64,000 bases of DNA from Adiantum capillus-veneris (Eukaryota > Streptophyta > Polypodiopsida > Polypodiales > Pteridaceae). The translations under genes and the position numbers were made by a program. The stretch is taken from contig CM043947.1 of NCBI GenBank assembly GCA_014529385.2, positions 124,140,891 through 124,204,890 of the forward strand, read 5' to 3'. Positions 43,167 to 54,865 of the stretch are shown in pieces; position 1 is the stretch's first letter, and each line of letters opens with the position of its first letter. The notes under the pieces were generated by a model. That model was not told where the DNA came from. It did no database searches and saw only the letters and a list, made by a program, of their open reading frames with translations.

Positions 43167-44113
43167 ATGGTTGGATCACAGGACACTGCTCTTTACAATA
43201 TCAAGAAGCTGGATGGAACCAATTTTCCATTGTGGAAGCAGCAGATTTGGCACGTGTTGGTACAAAAGAAGCAGATAAAACCTATAAAGCTCAAGGGGAT
43301 AAAACCAGAAGATATGGACGAAGATGAATGGAGAGAAATGGATGAATTGGCACTTTCTACCATTATGCTGACTTTGGCAGAAAGCGTTTACTTCAATGTA
43401 GCAGACGAGATGTCGGCTTATCAAGCATGGTTAAAGCTGAGTGATCTTTATGAGAATCAGAGTGCAGCTTCACAGGTATACTGGCTTAAGAAGCTTGTTG
43501 ACTTGAAGATGAAAGAAGGGACACCTATGTCCAATCGTCTGAATGAATTCAACACAATCTATAGTCAGTTGTCAGCTCAAGGTGTCAAGTTTGATGAACC
43601 TGTTAGAGCTATGTTCCTGTTGATCACATTGCCGGAAAGTTGGGACACTTTTCGCACAGCTTTGAGTAATTCTGCACCTCCAGATGGTTTGAACATAGCA
43701 GGTGTAGAAGGAAGTCTGCTTACTGAAGAAACCAATAGAAAGACATGGACAAAGGCAAAGGAACAGTCTTAGTTGTCAGGGGAAGGACCAAAGAAAAGTA
43801 CAAAGGTGGAAAGAGGAATCAGTCTCGTAGCAAGTCCCGCAGTGCTAAAGGCAAGAGTGACATAGAATGCTACCATTGTGGCAAGAAGGGTCACATGAAA
43901 AGAGACTGCAGAGAATGGAAAGCAGAAAAAGGCAAAGAGAAAGTTGAAGACCATGGTGAGAAGAACAAGTCCTCAGTGAAGATTCAAGAAATAAATGTGA
44001 CAAACATTGTTGCAGAGGATGACAGTCTAGTGTCAGGAGACATCTACTTCTTGAAGAATACAATGGACTCAGCTCTTCTTACAGCATCTAATGGAAATGC
44101 ACTGAGTGACTAG
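43167..44113 (+). pseudogene. gag: Copia gag with zinc knuckle
   Basis: 43167-43772 carries the UBN2-type copia gag (LDGTNFPLWKQQIWHVLV, AMFLLITLPESWDTF). A one-base frame change near 43750 moves the reading to 43745-44113, which has the CCHC knuckle CYHCGKKGHMKRDC (43870-43911) and a basic RNA-binding region. The TAG at 44111-44113 stands where a Trp usually precedes the protease motif, so it is probably TGG to TAG. Confidence 0.85.
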
Positions 44114-45241
44114 ATTATAGACTCGGGAGCATCACTTCATGTGTCTCCAAACAAGGAGTGGTTTACTTCTTATGTGACCACTAAAGATCATGTTCGGCTA
44201 GGCAATGGGAAGACATGTGAGATCTTAGGTGTTGGAGATGTTCAATTGAAGTTTCAGAATGGCTCTTCTTTCACGCTGAAGAATGTGAGACATGTTCCCG
44301 CAATTACAAAGAGCTTGATCATCACAGGTTTACTTGATGATGCTGGCTACGTCACCACTTTTGGACAGAACATGTGGAAGATATCCAAGGGTTCTATGAC
44401 AGTAGCACATGGAGTAAATTCTGGAGGACTTTACATGATTTATGTATCAAATGTCTCTAAAAATGTAATCAATGTAACCGAGCAGCCGAACGTTTCTTTG
44501 TGGCATAGCCGGTTAGGACATATGTCCAAGAAGGGAATGGAAATCTTGTCTCGTTCTGGTTATTTGCCTGGCTTTTCATTTAATGATTTTGAATCCTGTG
44601 AACATTGTCTGTATGGTAAGCAAACACAGCAGCCACATAAGCATAGAAGCAGTAGAAGAGATACACAGTTGGCACTTGTTCATAGTGATTTGTGTGGGCC
44701 TATTCCTAACCTATCTCTAGGGGGAGCTTCTTACTTTATGACATTTATAGATGATTACTCGAGGAAAGTATGGGTTTACTTTCTCAAGCACAAGGATGAA
44801 GCGTTTAGTGTTTTCAAAATGTTTGTGACACTTGTGGAGAATCAGAGTGGCAAGAAGCTTAAATGCTTACGCACTGACAATGGTGGAGAGTATGTTTCAA
44901 AGGCCTTTCAGGACTTTTGTGAGTCAAAAGGTATAAAACGTGAACTTACTGTTCCTTAGAATCCTCCTCAAAATGGTGTTGATGAGAGGATGAATAGGAC
45001 CATACAAGAGAAGGTCAGAAGTATGTTGTCTAATGCACAGCTGCCAAATGGGTTTTGGGCTGAAGCTGTATCAACAGCTGTTCATCTTGTAAATAGATCT
45101 CCTAGCAAGGTTTTGCAGAAGGATTCAGTGCCAGAGATGGTATGGTCAGGCAAAATGCCCTCATACAAGCATCTCAGAGTCTTTGGCTGTGAGGCATATA
45201 CTCACGTTCCAAAGGAATTTAGGAACAAACTTGAGCAGTAG
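44114..45241 (+). pseudogene. pol: Copia protease and integrase
   Basis: Protease catalytic motif IIDSGASLHVS at 44114-44146. The integrase HHCC runs from WHSRLGHMSKKGM to CEHCLYGK. The core has Asp in VHSDLCGPI, Asp in LRTDNGGEYVS and Glu in NGVDERMN, with a TAG at 44957-44959 between the second Asp and the Glu where Gln is usual. The frame ends with a stop at 45239-45241 after FGCEAYTHVPKEFRNKLEQ. Confidence 0.9.
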
Positions 45242-45617
45242 AAAGTGCATCTTCCTAGGCTATGGTAATTCTGGTGAGATGGGGTACCGACTTTGGGATC
45301 CCGAATCCAGAAAGGTTGTCCGCAGCAGTGATGTTCACTTTAATGAATCCAAATATCATTCTAAACGAGAGAGGGTTGAGGATATTAGAAGAGTTGTCTT
45401 CCAAGAAGATGGACCTGCACGTGCAAGACAAAATGTCAGGGCTCAAGAGGAGCAAGGACAGAATAGATTGGAACCACAGGTTGTGGCTGAGCCTGAGCCA
45501 CCTATTGTGCGTAGATCTGGACGTGTCACGCGACCTCCTGATAGGTTTGTTCCATCTATGAACTATGTCATGTTGATTGCAATGAGCCTTCATGTTACAA
45601 GGAAGCAATGCAAATGA
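45183..45617 (+). pseudogene. pol: Copia integrase C-terminus and linker to RT
   Basis: Another phase from about 45200 carries the text after the stop (CIFLGYGNSGEMGYRLWDPE, VVRSSDVHFNES) and the Pro/Arg-rich linker ending RRSGRVTRPPDRFVPS, typical of the segment before copia RT. A further frame change near 45605 leads into RT. Confidence 0.8.
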
Positions 45618-46600
45618 AGGACTCCGAGAATTGGCAATTTGCCATGCAGTCAGATATGACAGCTCTGCATACAAACCAGACATGGAAGCTAGTTAAATTA
45701 CCACGGGGCAAAAAGGCTCTACCCTGTAAATGGGTTTACAGGTATAAGATCACCGCTCATGATAGTCAGTCAAAGTACAAAGCAAGGCTTGTTGCCAAGG
45801 GCTTTAAGCAAGAACAAGGCATTGACATTGATGAAGTCTTCTCTCCGGTGGTCAAAATGACTACATTGAGATGCTTTCCTGCATTGGTTTCCATATTAGA
45901 TTTGGTGTTGCACCAAATGGATGTCAAGACAGCGTTCTTGCATGGTGATTTAGATGTGGAAATTTACATGTAGCAGCTAGAAGGGTTTGTTGAGAAAGGC
46001 AAGGAAGATTGGGTATGCCAGTCGTTAAAGAGTCTTTATGGCTTAAAACAATCACCGAGGGCATGGTACCATAAATTCCACAAGTTTATGATTTCTCAAG
46101 GCTACAAACGTAGTGAGTTCGATCACTGTCTATATACAAAGAAGGCTAAGGATGGTAGTTGGCTGATCCTTATTTTGTATGTGGATGACATGTTGATTGC
46201 TGGCAAGCACTTGGAAGAAATTTCAGCTTTGAAGTCAAAGATGGCAAAATCGTTTGACATGAAATACATGGGTGAGGCAAGTCATATACTTGGTATGCGC
46301 ATTGAGAGAGACAAATCAAAGAAGTTGATTTGGTTATCTCAAACAGAGTATATTGACAAGGTTTTGCAACGTTTCAATATGGAGAAGGGAAAGGCACTGA
46401 GTGTTCCATTGCTACCATATGTGAAACTTAGCAAACAAGATTGTCATGTGTCTGAGGAAGAAAAGGCTGAAATGGATAAGATTCCATATGCGTCTGCAGT
46501 GGGTAGTTTGATGTATGCAATGATTGCTACTCGCCCAGACATTGCATTTGCAGTGGGAGTAGTAAGTCGATACATGTCAAACCCAGGCAAGAAACATTAG
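45608..46600 (+). pseudogene. pol: Copia reverse transcriptase
   Basis: The fingers (CKWVYRYKI, KARLVAKGFKQEQGIDIDE) and palm start (VKTAFLHGDLDVEIYM) are followed by a TAG at 45971-45973. The same phase continues with SLYGLKQSPRAWY and the catalytic box ILYVDDMLIAG, then ILGMRIERDKSKK and the end of RT, broken by a TAG at 46598-46600 where Trp is usual (KKH then EAVKGILRYLK). All metal-binding residues survive. Confidence 0.9.
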
Positions 46601-47078
46601 GAGGCAGTGAAAGGAATATTGAGATACCTGAAAGCTACAAAGAGTATGCGTATATTCTATGGGAGTCAGGAGCTAAGTGTAAAGGGTTTTACAGACTCAG
46701 ATTATGCAGGTGACTTAGACAACCGAAGGTCTACGTCAGGGTATGTCTTTACATTGGCTGGTGGAGCAGTATCATGGCATTCTAGATTACAAGATTGTGT
46801 TACTCAGTCTACTACTAGTAACAGATTTGGGAATCAAAGAAGAGATGCCTGTGTTATATTGTGATAGTCAAAGTGCTATACAATTGGCTCGCAATCCAGT
46901 TTATCACTCAAAGACAAAGCATGTGGATGTGAAGTATCATTTCATCAGGGAAATGCTCGAGGATAAGCAACTTCAGCTTGTCAAATTTCACACCACAGAA
47001 AATCCTGCTGATCTACTTACAAAAGGACTTCCCTCAGAGAGCTTTGCGCATTTTTGCAAGCAGTTAGGTGTAGGGTAG
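46601..47078 (+). pseudogene. pol: Copia RNase H with internal deletion
   Basis: Begins AVKGILRYLKATKSM, then GFTDSDYAGDLDNRRSTSG with the first Asp. At about 46816 the text jumps from TQSTT directly to the strand before VLYCDSQSAIQLARN in another phase. About 25-30 residues, including the conserved E-A-E-Y helix with the catalytic Glu, are missing. The end (TTENPADLLTKGLP) is normal. The domain cannot be active. Confidence 0.85.
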
Positions 47079-47167
47079 TACATCACTTCTCTACATCTCT
47101 TGTATATTAGCTTGTATAGTAGCTCCTCTCACACTTAAAGTACCACATTGGACTTTAAGTGGGAGGT

Positions 47168-47359
47168 TGTTGGGGTATAAAGCCCAATGTGGTCGCCCAG
47201 GTAAGTGGGCGGGCCGCCAGGTATGTACACATATTCTTTTGTTAAAACCTAATAATAACTCACTATGCTCTACACATTACAGTAGAGCGAGTTCACCATA
47301 TCGTCGTGCTCTTCTTCTTGCACTCTCTCTCGCGTCGCACTTCCGCTCGTACTCCTTCA
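47168..47359 (+). repeat. 3' LTR, copia element (192 bp)
   Basis: Same length as the 5' LTR, about nine differences. AAGTGGGAGGT directly before it is the likely polypurine tract. TCATT follows. Confidence 0.95.
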
Positions 47360-47547
47360 TCATTAGTATCTATCTACATCAAGAATTGTGTTTTACGGGA
47401 GAGTGATGGCATGGGTCGTGCTTTCACAATTTTAGTGTCTCTCTTTCTTCTATACCATTTTCGTCTTCTTGATTTCTGGTTTGGAAAGTCAAAAAACATT
47501 TCCTCCCCTCCCTTTAAGAGTAGCTGAGCCCTCGTATGTTCTTTTTC

Positions 47548-48423
47548 TTATCCCAAATCTTTTGAGGTAGTTGAGTATTCATCTAACTCATCAATTGCAT
47601 TGTAATAGAGGTCGAAAAAGACTTGTTGAGCTTTCAGCAAGTCCTTTGTTTCCTCATCCTTGATTTCAATGTTAAGGACTGACATCATTTGGATGGGAAT
47701 TATGTCGTAACCATCCTCATTGTAAAATTGAGTAGGCATAGATGTATTCACACATATATCCATTGTCACTAAGATTTGAGTCCACTCGAATGGTTCGAAT
47801 AAATGTTCTGGAAAGGGTTCAGGTATGTAGACTTCGTCTGTATAGTCCCTTTCTAGGATACATTCCTCTCGTCTCAAGCTTCCATTTTTTGAAGCTCCAC
47901 ACATCTAAATAGGAGGGTCTTTGTTTAACCAAGATGGGAGTTTAGTTTCAACCAAAGAGACTGAATCAAACTCTTGGATGGGTGTTTTCAAGATGTCTCT
48001 ATAGGTGTGATCTTTTAGATCTACCCTTGTTATAGATCCCACTTGCTTCAAGTACAGATAGTCATTTTTCCAATCTTGGATAAGTTGTACCTATCGCATG
48101 AAAGGTCTTCCCAATATGATTTCATAGTTGAGTTTTTTCCCAAAGTCTAATATGGCAAAAGTGTGTTGATGTTCAATTCCAGAGGAGTTGACTATCACTT
48201 TTTCTAGTAGCCCTAGTGGACTCTCAATGTGTCCGTCAGCCAACTGCAATTTCATTCGCGTTTGTCTAATGACTGGCTGTCCCCAGGACTCCCATACTGC
48301 TTTAGTGGCTATGGCTATGCCAGCTCCATTATCCAGTAGTGCCATGGTTTCAATGTCATTATATTTCATTGGGAGGGTAGTGTTTCCTTCTTCCCCTTCA
48401 TAATATTCTTCGACCTTGTTCAT
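47548..48423 (-). pseudogene. pro: Protease and post-protease segment of the giant element
   Basis: 48091-48423 is the retropepsin: MALLDNGAGIAIA has Asn where D-[ST]-G is usual, followed by HTFAILDFGKKLNYEIILGR and PFMR. 47548-47904 continues after stops with ERDYTDEVYIPEPFPEHLFE and QMMSVLNIEIKDEETKDLLK. Both parts align well with the non-autonomous element at 18.4-19.1 kb (for instance QTRMKLQLADGH versus KTRMKLQLADGY). This shared unusual segment is the best evidence that the two families are related. Confidence 0.85.
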
Positions 48424-48462
48424 AGGAACTGATCGAATCTCTTTGTTTTTCGTTTCATTTTT

Positions 48463-49414
48463 CTAGTTTCCCAGATTCTTAGAGATTAACCCCATTATAC
48501 CCACCTTCTCTAGGGTTTTCTGTAAATCATTCCATAAGTATGGCCTGAGTTTCAACAATTCTCCCAAGGTAAGAGTGCATTGGATAGGTGTAGACATGAT
48601 TGAATGAATGTTGTCTACTTCTAGGGTCTGTTTGGCTCTTTTTACTTGAGTGGTCTTGCATATGATAGATTCATCTTTGTTATCTCCCAAATAAGAAGGT
48701 AATGTTTTTAATGTCATTGGTTTAGATATTCTTGAAGCCTCCGATCCGCATCCCCGTATAAGGATTGTAAATCCATGTTCATATTAGGTGGTAGGTTATC
48801 CAACCAGACTTCCTCTATAGGAGCTGACTTTAAGGTTAGGCTCCCATCATTGATCTCTCTTACCTTTTTCCATAAGTGTCATGGCTAGTCTTCCTGTATG
48901 AATGTAATTCCGTCTAAGGCATCTTCGTTGTCCGGCACTATAAGGTATGGTTCATTTGTTTCAAGGTGGGGTTCTACCACCACATCGGATTTTGATTTCG
49001 TTTCTTCTATCACAAACTCTTCCATTTTTGCAATACTTTCAAGCTTGGGTTTTTGTTTATCCAGCATTTCTTGCGTGATTCTTACCAAGTTTTGATAAGC
49101 TTCCAGCTTAGCTGCTTCCATGTCTGGAGATGGATAGTTTTTCCATTTGTTTTCCATGTTTTGGCCTGCTTTAAGTCCTGCTTGGTAGGCTTCCAAGGCG
49201 GCATTGATAGGCTCAAAAATTTTATGAACTAGAATGGATCCTCTAGATTTCACGGTTGTTTCCTTGAATTCACTACCAGTTTCTTTCAACTTGTCCTGGG
49301 CTAGAATTTTTTCTTTCTCTTCGTTTTCAACCCGTTGTTTTTGTTTTCTCATCTCATATCTTTTGCTTCTGCTCCTTTGATTCTTTGAGAAGAAACTTTC
49401 ATGCTCGCGGAATC
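48463..49414 (-). pseudogene. gag: Gag C-terminal linker of the giant element
   Basis: Frames 48463-48717 and 48885-49414 encode Lys/Glu-rich text between the zinc knuckle and protease. SRGSILVHKIFEPINAALEA and YQAGLKAGQNMENKWKNYPS have counterparts in the non-autonomous element (EGSVLVDKVLEPLDAALEA). LTLGELLKLRPYLW likewise matches ITLSELLKIRPHVW there. The right end is the copia insertion point at 49415; apparent ORF beyond it belongs to that LTR. Confidence 0.75.
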
Positions 49415-49549
49415 TGTAGAGAGAAAGAGAGAGAGACGAGACAAGAGACACACCATATACGCTCCCAAAGACTGATTCATATTGAGGACAAGATACAAAT
49501 ATATAGGTGAGACCAAGTTGAGTAGAGTGAGCCATATATAGCTCCAACA
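49415..49549 (-). repeat. 3' LTR, minus-strand copia element (135 bp)
   Basis: Plus reading TGTAGAGAGAAAGAG ... AGCTCCAACA. The minus strand starts TGTTGGAGCTATATATGG, whose TATATA may be the promoter. GA-rich at the internal-distal side. Confidence 0.95.
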
Positions 49550-49797
49550 CCCCCACTCAAACAAAGGTCTCTAGCTTTGGATGAAAAAACCCTTGGGGAG
49601 TTCAAGGGAAAAACCCAAGCCCCTATACAATGTGAAAATATGAACCAGCGATGATGATGTGAAAGTGAATTGTGCATCTATGTACAAATATTCAAGTGAC
49701 TTAGAGATCACAATGTGCAAATGTGGAGTGTTCATAGTGCATGGTACATAAAAGATTACAATGTCATATGTACAAAGCTATTACAATAGCAAAGAAG

Positions 49798-50712
49798 CTA
49801 ATCTAGAAAGAGTGAGGTCGAAACAACTCTAAGCTCCGAGCGCAAGAGGATGAAACGTGACTCGTTGAGGCCTTTGGTCAAAATGTCTGCAATCATCTGG
49901 TCACTTGGACAGTGTTCAACCATAATGGTTCCTTTGCGTACTTCATACCTGACATAATGATAATGGACAGCAATGTGCTTTGACTTATTATGTTGAACAT
50001 AGTCTTTTGCAAGACTAATAGCACTTTGGTTGTCACACCACAAGGGTGTGCTAGAAAGAGGAGAGTGACCAATATCAACCAGCATTTGTCGAAGCCAAAT
50101 CAACTCACGAGCTGCAAGTGATGCCGCAACATATTCTGACTCAGTCGTAGAAACTGCAACACAACGTTGTTTCTTGCTAGTCCAAGAAACAAGACAACCA
50201 TTTATAAAGAAGCAATTTCCACTAGTAGATCGCATAGATAAATGTGAGCTTGCCCAGTCTGCATCTGTGTAACCCAAAAGAGAAAGAGATTGCATAGAAT
50301 CCGATGTGACTTGTCGTCGATAGACTAAACCAAAATCTGTAGTGCCTTTCAAGTATTTCAACACACGCTTTGCAGCAGACCAATGCTTAAGAGAAGGACA
50401 TGCAAGATGTTGTCCAAGATAATTAGCAGCAAACAGAATATCAGGACGAGTGCTCATGCCAACAAACTGAAGACATCCAATCAAGTTAGCATAAGGTTGA
50501 TTTGTGACAAGTTGACCGCCATTGTCAGAAATGTTCTTCGTAGAGCTCGCAAGACAAGGGGTGTTGGCTGAATGTGCAGATTCCATACCAAATTTTTTGA
50601 ATAATATCTGCAATAAAATTTGACTGTCGAAGGAATAAAATACCTTTTGTACGGTTCCGTTGGATTTGAATGCCAAGACACGAGTGAATCTCTCCAAGAT
50701 CCACCATATCAA
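49798..50712 (-). CDS. pol: Copia RNase H and RT C-terminus
   Basis: 304 codons in a phase different from the main polyprotein; the change lies near 50620. It carries the RT end (GCLQFVGMSTRPDILFAANY) and a complete copia RNase H: Asp in GYTDADWASSH, Glu in STTESEYVAASLA, Asp in LWCDNQSAISLAK, and the end motif QMIADILTKGL. It stops about 250 bp before the 3' LTR. No catalytic residue is lost. Confidence 0.9.
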   Translation of the reverse strand: MIWWILERFTRVLAFKSNGTVQKVFYSFDSQILLQILFKKFGMESAHSANTPCLASSTKNISDNGGQLVTNQPYANLIGCLQFVGMSTRPDILFAANYLGQHLACPSLKHWSAAKRVLKYLKGTTDFGLVYRRQVTSDSMQSLSLLGYTDADWASSHLSMRSTSGNCFFINGCLVSWTSKKQRCVAVSTTESEYVAASLAARELIWLRQMLVDIGHSPLSSTPLWCDNQSAISLAKDYVQHNKSKHIAVHYHYVRYEVRKGTIMVEHCPSDQMIADILTKGLNESRFILLRSELRVVSTSLFLD

Positions 50713-53700
50713 ATGAAGAAGACAATAACTTTTTCACTTGCTGAAGAAATCCCAAATCATTGGAAACAAGGATGGTATCATCCACATAAAGAGCAAGAAT
50801 CACAAAACTTCTACCTTGGCGTTTTATGTATAAGTTGGGGTCTGACGAGCAAGAGATGAATCCTTTAGAGGTGAGAAAAAGATCAAATTTTGTATACCAG
50901 GCTCGCGAAGCTTGTTTGAGACCATATAATGCCTTATGCAGTTGAGCAACAAGGTCTTCTTTACCTGGAATAACAAACCCTTCTGGTTGTTCCATATAAA
51001 TTTCCTCTTCCAAGTCACCATTAAGAAAAGCAGTTCACACATCCATTTGATGAGCTTCTAAATCAAATTGAACAGCAAATGCCAATAAAACTCGAACACT
51101 TGTAATGCGAACAACTGGTGAAAAAGTCTCTTGATAATCAACACCAGCTACTTGGGAGTAACCTTTTGCAACTAAACGCGCCTTGAACTTGTCAAAAGAT
51201 CCATCTGCTTTTACTTTTGTCTTATACACCCACTTACATTTAATAGTTGTACGACCAGGAGGTAATTCAGTTAGTTTCCATGTACCTTTAGAGATAAGAG
51301 AATCGTACTCTACTTCCATAGCCTCTTGCCATTGATCCTTTTGTGGTGAAGAGATAGCTTCATCATAAGTAATGGGATCTTCGGAAGTAGAAAAAGCATT
51401 ATCAGCAATATCGTCATCATAAACATGACATGAGCCATGTTCAAAATCAATAGGCAGATCAACAAAAATATCAATATCATCATTGGCAACATTCGGAATG
51501 GATGGTTGTGAAGAGGAAAGTTGCTCTATAGGAAGAGTTTCATCTTCTGAAAGAAATGGAAAATCTTGAAGCAATGATTTAGTATCATCAGAATCATCCA
51601 TGGACCATGAGCCTCCCATAAGCTGTTCGTTAAAAGTAGCATCACGATTCACAATTACTTTCTTGGAGGAAGGGTCATAGAATTTGTAGCCTTTGGAAGT
51701 GTCAGAATATCCAATAAAAATAACTTTAAGACCAGGAGCATCAAGCTTTGTTCGTGTTTCTTTGGGAACATGAATATAAGCAATACATCCAAAGGTTCGA
51801 AAATGAGATACAGAAGGAATGTCACCTGTCCATGCTGTGATGGGTATCTTACCAGAGGGTGCAGTAGTAGGAAGATGATTCTGAATAAATACTGCTGTCA
51901 AAGTAGCTTCAGTCCAAAAAACAAGAGATAAGCCAGAATGAATCAGCATACATCTTACAGCATTGAGAATAGTGTGATTCTTTCGTTCAGCAACACCGTT
52001 CTGTTGAGGCAAATATGGAATAGTGTGTTCATGATGAATTCCACTGTCAGCACAGTAACTCACAAACTCTCGAGAAACATATTCGCCTCCATTGTCACTA
52101 CGAAGCTTCTTAAGGCGACGACCAGTTCGAAGTTCCGCAGCCTTGTGGAATTGTTTGAAAACAAATAAGGCTTCATATTTTTGTCTAAGTAGAAATACAG
52201 TCGTATACCTTGAGAAATCATCAATGAAAGTAATGAAGTAGCGATATTGTGATCTCGAAGAAGGTAGAGGTCCACATATATCAGTATGAACAAGATCCAA
52301 TATGTCATGAGAATGAGTTGTATTTGAAAGAGGAAAGGGTTTGCGATTGTGTTTCCCAAGAGCACAAAATTCACAAATTCCCATATGAGGATGGACTTTA
52401 AGATCCATGCCATGAACAAGATCACGACGTTGAAGATCAAGGAGTTTTGAGAAATCAGCATGAACAAAACGGTGATGCCATACTTTGCAATCATGATCAC
52501 CTGGAGCAATGACAACATTTGCTACAGCATCGTTGAGAGAGAGTTCAAACAAATTACCATTTCGAGGAGCAGTGGCTATAGTCTGTCCATCTTTCTCAAT
52601 TCGGCATTTGGTATGATCAAATCCAACAAACAGACCAAGATCAACAAGTCTAGCATTTGAAAGAAGATTACGTTGAAGATCTGGTACATGTAATACTCCT
52701 CGCAAAATTCGAGTGGAAGAAGATAAGGTACCAAGATATAAGTCTCCAATACCCTTTACTTGACAAGTAGTATCATCAGCAAGATAAACAACACGTTGAA
52801 CTGGCAGTGGATGATAGTTATGGAGCCACTTAGACTGATATGTCATATTTCCTGTAGCACCAAAATCGATAATAAAAAGTGATCCATCGCGTACATGAAG
52901 TATTCTGTATGGAGCAACTGAACATAGGACGCAGTTTGTTTCTGGTACAATGTTGTTTCGATGCTCAGTAGTATATGCTCTATTCCGATCTGTGTCGAAT
53001 CGACGCTTATAGCACATATGAGTGGGATGATCAGATCGTCCACAATATTCACAAGAAGAAGAAGAAGAGTCTCTAGATAAACGTCGTTGTTTTGTGGTAA
53101 TATTGTGTTCTTCATCATATTGACGTGCCCAACAATCATCTTCAGTATGGCCATTTCTGTTGCAGTAAGAACATTGCTTATTAGGAAATATGAGACGAGA
53201 GAAGATATTACCGCGACGGCCACCTCTGCGGTTTCCTCGTTGAAATGGACGCCTTCGAGCATAAAAATCCCGTTCCATCTGTTGTGACTCAGTCTCCTCG
53301 TGTGAAATCATAGTTGTATCATGACTAGCATTACGACGTTCTTGACGTTGAGAGTATTCAATTAAAGACATGCAGGCTTGGTCGAAATCAAGACCATCTT
53401 TATTAGAGAGAATAGTAACAATGTTATCATAAGAAGAGTCCTTCACCGTATCAAGGAGAAGTGTAATCAGTTGCTTTTGTGGAACAGGATCACCGGCAGC
53501 AGCAAGTTGATTAATAATAGATTTAAAAGATTCAATATGTCCCGTCATGGCAATACCAACTTCATATTGTAACTTGTTAAGCAACCCTCTCAAATATAGT
53601 ATTTCTGTGATAGATTTCTTCTGAAATTTTGCAATAAGGTACTTCCATACGTCGTGGGAAGTAGGCAGTTCCTACATATCAAGCAAAAGGGAATCAGTAA

Positions 53701-53986
53701 GAGCAGAAAGAATATACCGACGAGCTGCTTTATCACGTCGTTGCCAATCCGTATAGGCAACATTCCAATCTTCAAATATAGGTCCTTCAGTGATAAGCAC
53801 GTTATCATTATCCATATCAACAGGCTGAGGCGGACAAACATGATTTCCAAGAACAACATCAGAGAGTTCATCGCCTTCAAGAATTAACAACATCTTTGCT
53901 TTCCAGCCTGGAAAACCTTGACCTTGGAAAGGAGGAACAGAACGTTGGCCAAAAGGAAAGCCGTTGACAAGAATATTCATAGCCAT
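50525..53986 (-). pseudogene. pol: Copia gag-protease-integrase-RT polyprotein, two stops
   Basis: From the Met at 53984-53986 one phase reads gag to a TAG near 53672, then 53593-51035 without interruption. It holds two zinc knuckles (CSYCNRNGHTEDDC and CEYCGRSDHPTHMC); protease with IIDFGATGNM, where Phe replaces Ser of D-S-G; and the integrase HHCC (HHRFVHADF, CEFCALGK). The D-D-E residues follow in VHTDICGPL, RSDNGGEYVS and NGVAERKN, then the RT fingers. TGA at 51035-51037 replaces the Lys of D-V-K-T-A-F-L. The same phase continues to the box ALYVDDTILVS and ends near 50620 by a frame change. Confidence 0.9.
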
Positions 53987-54706
53987 ATCTTGTTGCGAGA
54001 AGACGTATAAGATAAGATCGCAGAATTTGCACACCATATATGGTGAAGGCCGCAATTGAGAATGAGAGAGATATGAGGATTGCGTTCTGTCAACGATAAA
54101 CGTAAGAAGGATGCTCAAGGAACTTCCAAAGATGTGAGAGACGTCACCCAAAAAGGGCAGGGTAAAGGAGACGTTAATAATAAAAGAGTCCTCAAAATAG
54201 AGTGGCGTGAGACGCAAGATTGACGGCCACAATACAAATAGCAAAAAGCTAAATCTTCTCGAAAAAGTTAACGCCAAAATAAGAAAAACGATCGCGGACG
54301 CTCCACGAAGAAGTAGGACGAAGAAAGCTGCGTCAAGCTCAATTGCAGTAAAAACAGCATAACTTTTTGCTGCGAACTCCGATTGACGCAAACCTAGAAC
54401 TCAAATCGAAGAGCTCGAGGAGACGAACAAGCTTTTTCCATTTCTCCAAATTTTGAGCAGAACAGCAAGAAAATTTGAGATGAAGTTCAGGGTGTCATCA
54501 ACAAGAAAAACGTAATCAACGATTAGATTGATTAGCAATAAACGTCACACAAAACACTAATCATATTCTTCTTAACACAAAACAACCACAATTAACAAGA
54601 ATCAATGCTCAAAAATAAAATTTGTAGCAATTTTTGAATCTTACATGCAAATCGCATACACATACTGTTTTGTCACCATGAATTGAATCGGTGCATGATC
54701 GTTACT
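53987..54706 (-). other. Leader of the minus-strand copia element
   Basis: About 720 bp between PBS and the gag Met. An open frame extends upstream of the Met to 54391, but its hydrophobic text has no gag character and is probably chance. Confidence 0.6.
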
Positions 54707-54718
54707 GCTCTGATACCA
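54707..54718 (-). other. Primer-binding site, initiator tRNA-Met
   Basis: Minus-strand TGGTATCAGAGC abuts the 5' LTR with no gap. Confidence 0.92.
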
Positions 54719-54860
54719 TGTAGAGAGAAAGAGAGAGAGAGAGAGAGAGACGAGACAAGAGACACACCATATACGCTCCCAAAGACTGATTCATATTGAG
54801 GACAAGATACAATATAGGTGAGACCAAGTTGAGTAGAGTGAGCCATATATAGCTCCAACA
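54719..54860 (-). repeat. 5' LTR, minus-strand copia element (142 bp)
   Basis: Same as 49415-49549 apart from a GA run about 10 bases longer and a 3-base shorter AT stretch. Confidence 0.95.
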
Positions 54861-54865
54861 GAATC

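Larger units (their letters stand above)
41961..47359 (+). mobile_element. Ty1/copia element nested in the giant element
   Basis: Two 192-bp LTRs (41961-42152, 47168-47359), target duplication TCATT (41956-41960 and 47360-47364), tRNA-Met PBS and a purine tract before the 3' LTR. The order gag, protease, integrase, RT, RNase H is that of copia. LTRs differ at about nine positions by eye (near 5%), so it is not a recent insertion. Pol has five premature stops, at least two frame changes and a deletion in RNase H. Confidence 0.95.
49415..54860 (-). mobile_element. Ty1/copia element with very short LTRs, nested in the giant element
   Basis: LTRs of 135 bp (49415-49549) and 142 bp (54719-54860), target duplication GAATC (49410-49414 and 54861-54865), tRNA-Met PBS adjoining the right LTR. 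The LTRs differ only in the length of the GA run and of a short AT run; I see no base substitution. The polyprotein is one frame with two stops and one frame change. It is the youngest insertion in the window and splits gag of the giant element. Confidence 0.95.

Noticed and set aside
53987-54391. N-terminal extension of the copia gag upstream of 53986
   Set aside because: Text is hydrophobic and unlike gag; the Met at 53986 starts the first gag-like sequence, and the extension falls in the leader.
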